This document shows positions 5,751 through 8,061 of a stretch of 8,061 nucleotides of DNA, in pieces. The notes under the pieces are model-generated. The model made no database searches, was not told where the DNA came from, and worked only from the letters and a program-made list of their open reading frames with translations. The stretch comes from CAYOOT01 sp964405665. GTDB taxonomy: Bacteria; Bdellovibrionota_C; UBA2361; SZUA-149; CAZDWZ01. Numbering within the stretch: position 1 is the first letter of the stretch; every line of letters starts with the position of its first letter. A program made the position numbers and the translations under genes. The stretch is taken from contig CAYOOT010000105.1 of assembly GCA_964405665.1 (NCBI GenBank), forward strand, positions 1-8,061. Direction: 5' to 3'.

Positions 5751-7297
5751 ATCCAGCAAAATCCGCCTTGCAGATAAGAAGAGAAGATAATGTCGCTACT
5801 GCCTTAAGAGACATTAAAACAGGAGAGGAAATCTTAGGTCTAAAAATAAAAGAAGATATTGCCTTTGGTCATAAAATTGCCCTAAAGGATTTAAGAAAAA
5901 ATGAGATGATTCTAAAATATGGTCTTCCTATAGGAAAAGCTACCTCTGATATTACAGCAGGAAGTTGGATCCATAGTCATAATTTAGCAGTTGCAGATTT
6001 GGTTGGCGGAAACTATGATTTTTCAACAGCAGTTCCCCAAGCTCCCACTCGCATTAATGGTAGAACTTTCATGGGTTATCGCCGTCCAGATGGTCGAAGT
6101 GGAACCAGAAATTATTTAGCTGTAATCAGTACGGTAAACTGTTCGGCGATGGCTTCTGATTATGTGGCAAAATATTTTACTCCGGAAATAATGACGGCAT
6201 ATCCCAACGTCGATGGAGTAATTGCAATTACTCACCAAACTGGTTGTGGAGTTGTTTATGCCAGTGAAGATCACGAGCAATTGGAAAGAACTTTGGCCGG
6301 TTATGCCGATCATCCCAATGTTGCCGGATATTTAGTAATCGGCCTTGGTTGTGAAACCGTACAAGCCCAAACATTCGCCGATAAACATTTAGTTCAAATT
6401 GGCAAAAAAACCATTACAGGAAAAAATCCTTTTGTAATTACTTTGCAGGATGCCGGTGGAACTAGAAAAACAGTTGAAAAATCTGTAGCGGCAATGAAAG
6501 AACTGATGCAAGAAGCGAATAAATTAAAAAGAGAAGCAATTCCGGTTTCCGAATTGATTCTGGGTTTAAATTGCGGCGGCTCCGATGCGTTTTCCGGAGT
6601 GACAGCAAATCCGGCACTTGGTTATGCCAGTGATTTGTTAATTGCCCATGGTGGCTCAGCTGTCTTGGGGGAAACTCCGGAAGTTTACGGAGCGGAAGGA
6701 TTGCTAACGAGAACTGCAGTGAGTCCTGAAGTTGGAAAAAAACTGATTGAGAGAATTCGTTGGTGGGAAAAATTCTTTGAGATGTATTCAACAATGCTTA
6801 AAAATGGCGCAACTCTGGATAACAATCCTTCACCGGGGAATAAAAAAGGTGGCTTAACTACTATTCTGGAAAAATCCTTGGGAGCTGTAGCTAAAGGTGG
6901 CACTACTGCCTTGCAGGATGTTTTACTTTATGGAGAAAGAATTAAAACAAAAGGCTATTTGTTTATGGATACCCCTGGTGTGGATTGGGTCTCAGTTACC
7001 GGCCTTGTTGCCGGAGGCTGTAACTTAATGGCTTTTACAACAGGACGGGGAAGTTGCCTGGGGATTAAACCTACTCCGACATTAAAAATTGCGACTAATA
7101 CTCCGATGTATCAAAGAATGGAAGAAGATATGGATATCAATGCCGGAAGTATTATTGATGGCGAATCTGTAGAAAAAGTGGGGGAACAGATTTTTGAAAG
7201 ATTAATTGATTTGGCAAGCGGTAAAAAATCTAAAAGTGAAGAACTTGGTTATGGTGATAAAGAGTTCTGTCCCTGGTCAATTGGCCCGACATTGTAG
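5747..7297 (+). CDS. Altronate/galactarate dehydratase family protein (SAF + UxaA domains)
   Basis: A 516-aa protein close in length to E. coli UxaA (about 495) and GarD (about 523). Residues about 8-80 form the SAF domain (DNVATALRDIKTGEEI, then GHKIAL with H42, ending SWIHSHN with H76 and H78). Residues about 105-510 form the UxaA catalytic domain: GYRRPDGRSGTRNY (110-123), HQTGCG (163-168), GLGCE (199-203), NCGGSDAFSG (275-284), SPGNKKGGLTTILEKSLG (362-379), DTPGVDWVSVTGLVAGG (408-424) and TTGRGS (431-436). Family members are metal-dependent, usually Fe(II), and dehydrate sugar acids, for example D-altronate to 2-keto-3-deoxy-D-gluconate. The exact substrate cannot be assigned from sequence alone; altronate, galactarate or another aldonate or aldarate are all possible. 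All conserved blocks are present, with no truncation. It leads a two-gene unit with the HAD phosphatase 8 bp downstream. No uronate isomerase, oxidoreductase, KDG kinase or aldolase is visible nearby. Cytosolic. Confidence 0.85.
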   Translation: MNPAKSALQIRREDNVATALRDIKTGEEILGLKIKEDIAFGHKIALKDLRKNEMILKYGLPIGKATSDITAGSWIHSHNLAVADLVGGNYDFSTAVPQAPTRINGRTFMGYRRPDGRSGTRNYLAVISTVNCSAMASDYVAKYFTPEIMTAYPNVDGVIAITHQTGCGVVYASEDHEQLERTLAGYADHPNVAGYLVIGLGCETVQAQTFADKHLVQIGKKTITGKNPFVITLQDAGGTRKTVEKSVAAMKELMQEANKLKREAIPVSELILGLNCGGSDAFSGVTANPALGYASDLLIAHGGSAVLGETPEVYGAEGLLTRTAVSPEVGKKLIERIRWWEKFFEMYSTMLKNGATLDNNPSPGNKKGGLTTILEKSLGAVAKGGTTALQDVLLYGERIKTKGYLFMDTPGVDWVSVTGLVAGGCNLMAFTTGRGSCLGIKPTPTLKIATNTPMYQRMEEDMDINAGSIIDGESVEKVGEQIFERLIDLASGKKSKSEELGYGDKEFCPWSIGPTL

Positions 7298-7305
7298 AGC
7301 AACCA

Positions 7306-7983
7306 ATGCAAAAAATTAAAGCAGTTATTTTTGATATGGACGGAGTCTTGGTCCAAAGTGAAAGCGTCTGGAAAGATGTTGGCTTTGAATTTTTAAATGG
7401 TCTTGTTCCCAGCTGGACCAAAGAAGATCAACTTTCAATCATTGGTTTAAGTCTATTTGATTCCTATCGCTTTATCTCTGCAAGACACCAGCTGGAAATA
7501 AGTTATCCAGAATATGTTCAGCACTATAAAGATCTTTCAGGAGAAATTTACGGCAAAAAATCCCAAATAATTCCCGGAGTTGATGGATTGATCGAGGATT
7601 TATTTTCCAAAGATATCCGCCTGGCAGTTTGTTCTTCTTCGCCCAAGTCTTGGATTGAAATAGTGGTTCAGAGATTTTCTTGGGCTAAAACCATGTCTGC
7701 TATAGTTAGTGCTGAAGATTTGGAAGGAAAAAGGGGAAAGCCCGAACCTGATATTTATTTACTGACACTTGATAAATTAGGATTGCAAGCTGCAGATTGT
7801 ATAGCGATTGAAGACAGTAAAAGGGGAGTCTTAAGCGCAATGTCAGCCGGCATCAAATGCCTTGGTTTAATCAATGGTTTTAATTCGATCAAAGATGTAG
7901 AAAAGGCTGATTTGGTAATTGAAGGATTTGGGGAGGAGAGCCTTAAGAAAATTGAAAGAACGATTAATGCTGAAGATGTATAA
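7306..7983 (+). CDS. HAD-superfamily phosphatase/phosphomutase, beta-phosphoglucomutase-like
   Basis: A 225-aa HAD hydrolase with all four motifs. Motif I is DMDGV (10-14, nucleophile D10 and acid/base D12). Motif II is CSSS (109-112, S110 the likely conserved Ser). Motif III is GKRGKPEPD (141-149, K145). Motif IV is IEDS (168-171, E169 and D170 binding Mg). The helical cap lies between motifs I and II (about 15-90), as in subclass IA. The motif context resembles the sugar-phosphatase/beta-phosphoglucomutase group (HxpB/YniC-like), which acts on hexose phosphates, often broadly. Whether it is a phosphatase or a mutase cannot be told by eye. It starts 8 bp after the dehydratase TAG with only a weak GAG as ribosome binding site, so coupled translation in one operon is likely. 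This supports a shared role in sugar or sugar-acid metabolism without proving it. No clear terminator follows. Confidence 0.85.
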   Translation: MQKIKAVIFDMDGVLVQSESVWKDVGFEFLNGLVPSWTKEDQLSIIGLSLFDSYRFISARHQLEISYPEYVQHYKDLSGEIYGKKSQIIPGVDGLIEDLFSKDIRLAVCSSSPKSWIEIVVQRFSWAKTMSAIVSAEDLEGKRGKPEPDIYLLTLDKLGLQAADCIAIEDSKRGVLSAMSAGIKCLGLINGFNSIKDVEKADLVIEGFGEESLKKIERTINAEDV

Positions 7984-8061
7984 ATAACTTTTGGTAAAAA
8001 GCGGATTTTAGGGCATCTCTAAAAATTAGGTAGAATAATTGTTTGGGATGTTTAAATTATG

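Noticed and set aside
8006..8024. 6-bp stem TTTTAG/CTAAAA after the HAD gene as a terminator
   Set aside because: The stem is mostly A-T, has a 7-base loop and no following T-run.
8031..8061. TAGAAT box and ATG at 8048 as the promoter and start of a next gene
   Set aside because: The -35 region is poor, no spaced Shine-Dalgarno precedes the ATG, and only four codons remain in the window.

Overview
The window is AT-rich and looks like a chromosome segment from the Candidate Phyla Radiation (Patescibacteria). The main reason is the pair of very cysteine-rich, zinc-ribbon-flanked proteins in the middle, a family I know chiefly from those genomes. The placement is an inference from gene content. 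Translation is standard: stops are TAA, TAG and TGA, Trp is TGG, and no gene reads through TGA.

The left half is on the minus strand. Reading in the direction of transcription, it starts at 5554 with two tandem paralogs (573 and 554 aa) that abut as TAG|ATG with no base between them. A 315-bp gap follows. It holds a 79-bp IS256-like miniature element with an exact 8-bp target duplication, then a 22-codon relic resembling the N-terminus of a PolX-type DNA polymerase. The relic overlaps the next gene by ATGA. That gene is a two-domain putative kinase (APH-like domain plus P-loop kinase, 512 aa). 32 bp further on is the 5' part of a host-attachment-family gene, cut by the window edge and supported by a good Shine-Dalgarno.

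The right half is on the plus strand and divergent from the paralog pair across 192 bp. It is a two-gene unit: a 516-aa altronate/galactarate dehydratase family protein (SAF domain plus UxaA domain), then, 8 bp later, a 225-aa HAD phosphatase of the beta-phosphoglucomutase type. The two plausibly act in sugar-acid or sugar-phosphate metabolism, but no other pathway gene is visible here.

The most interesting content is the tandem paralog pair. Each protein has the same two zinc modules at both ends, with matching cysteine spacing, around a cysteine-rich core that is itself repeated. The paralogs have lost different zinc ligands. Their function is unknown. The miniature element and the PolX-like relic are the other points worth checking.
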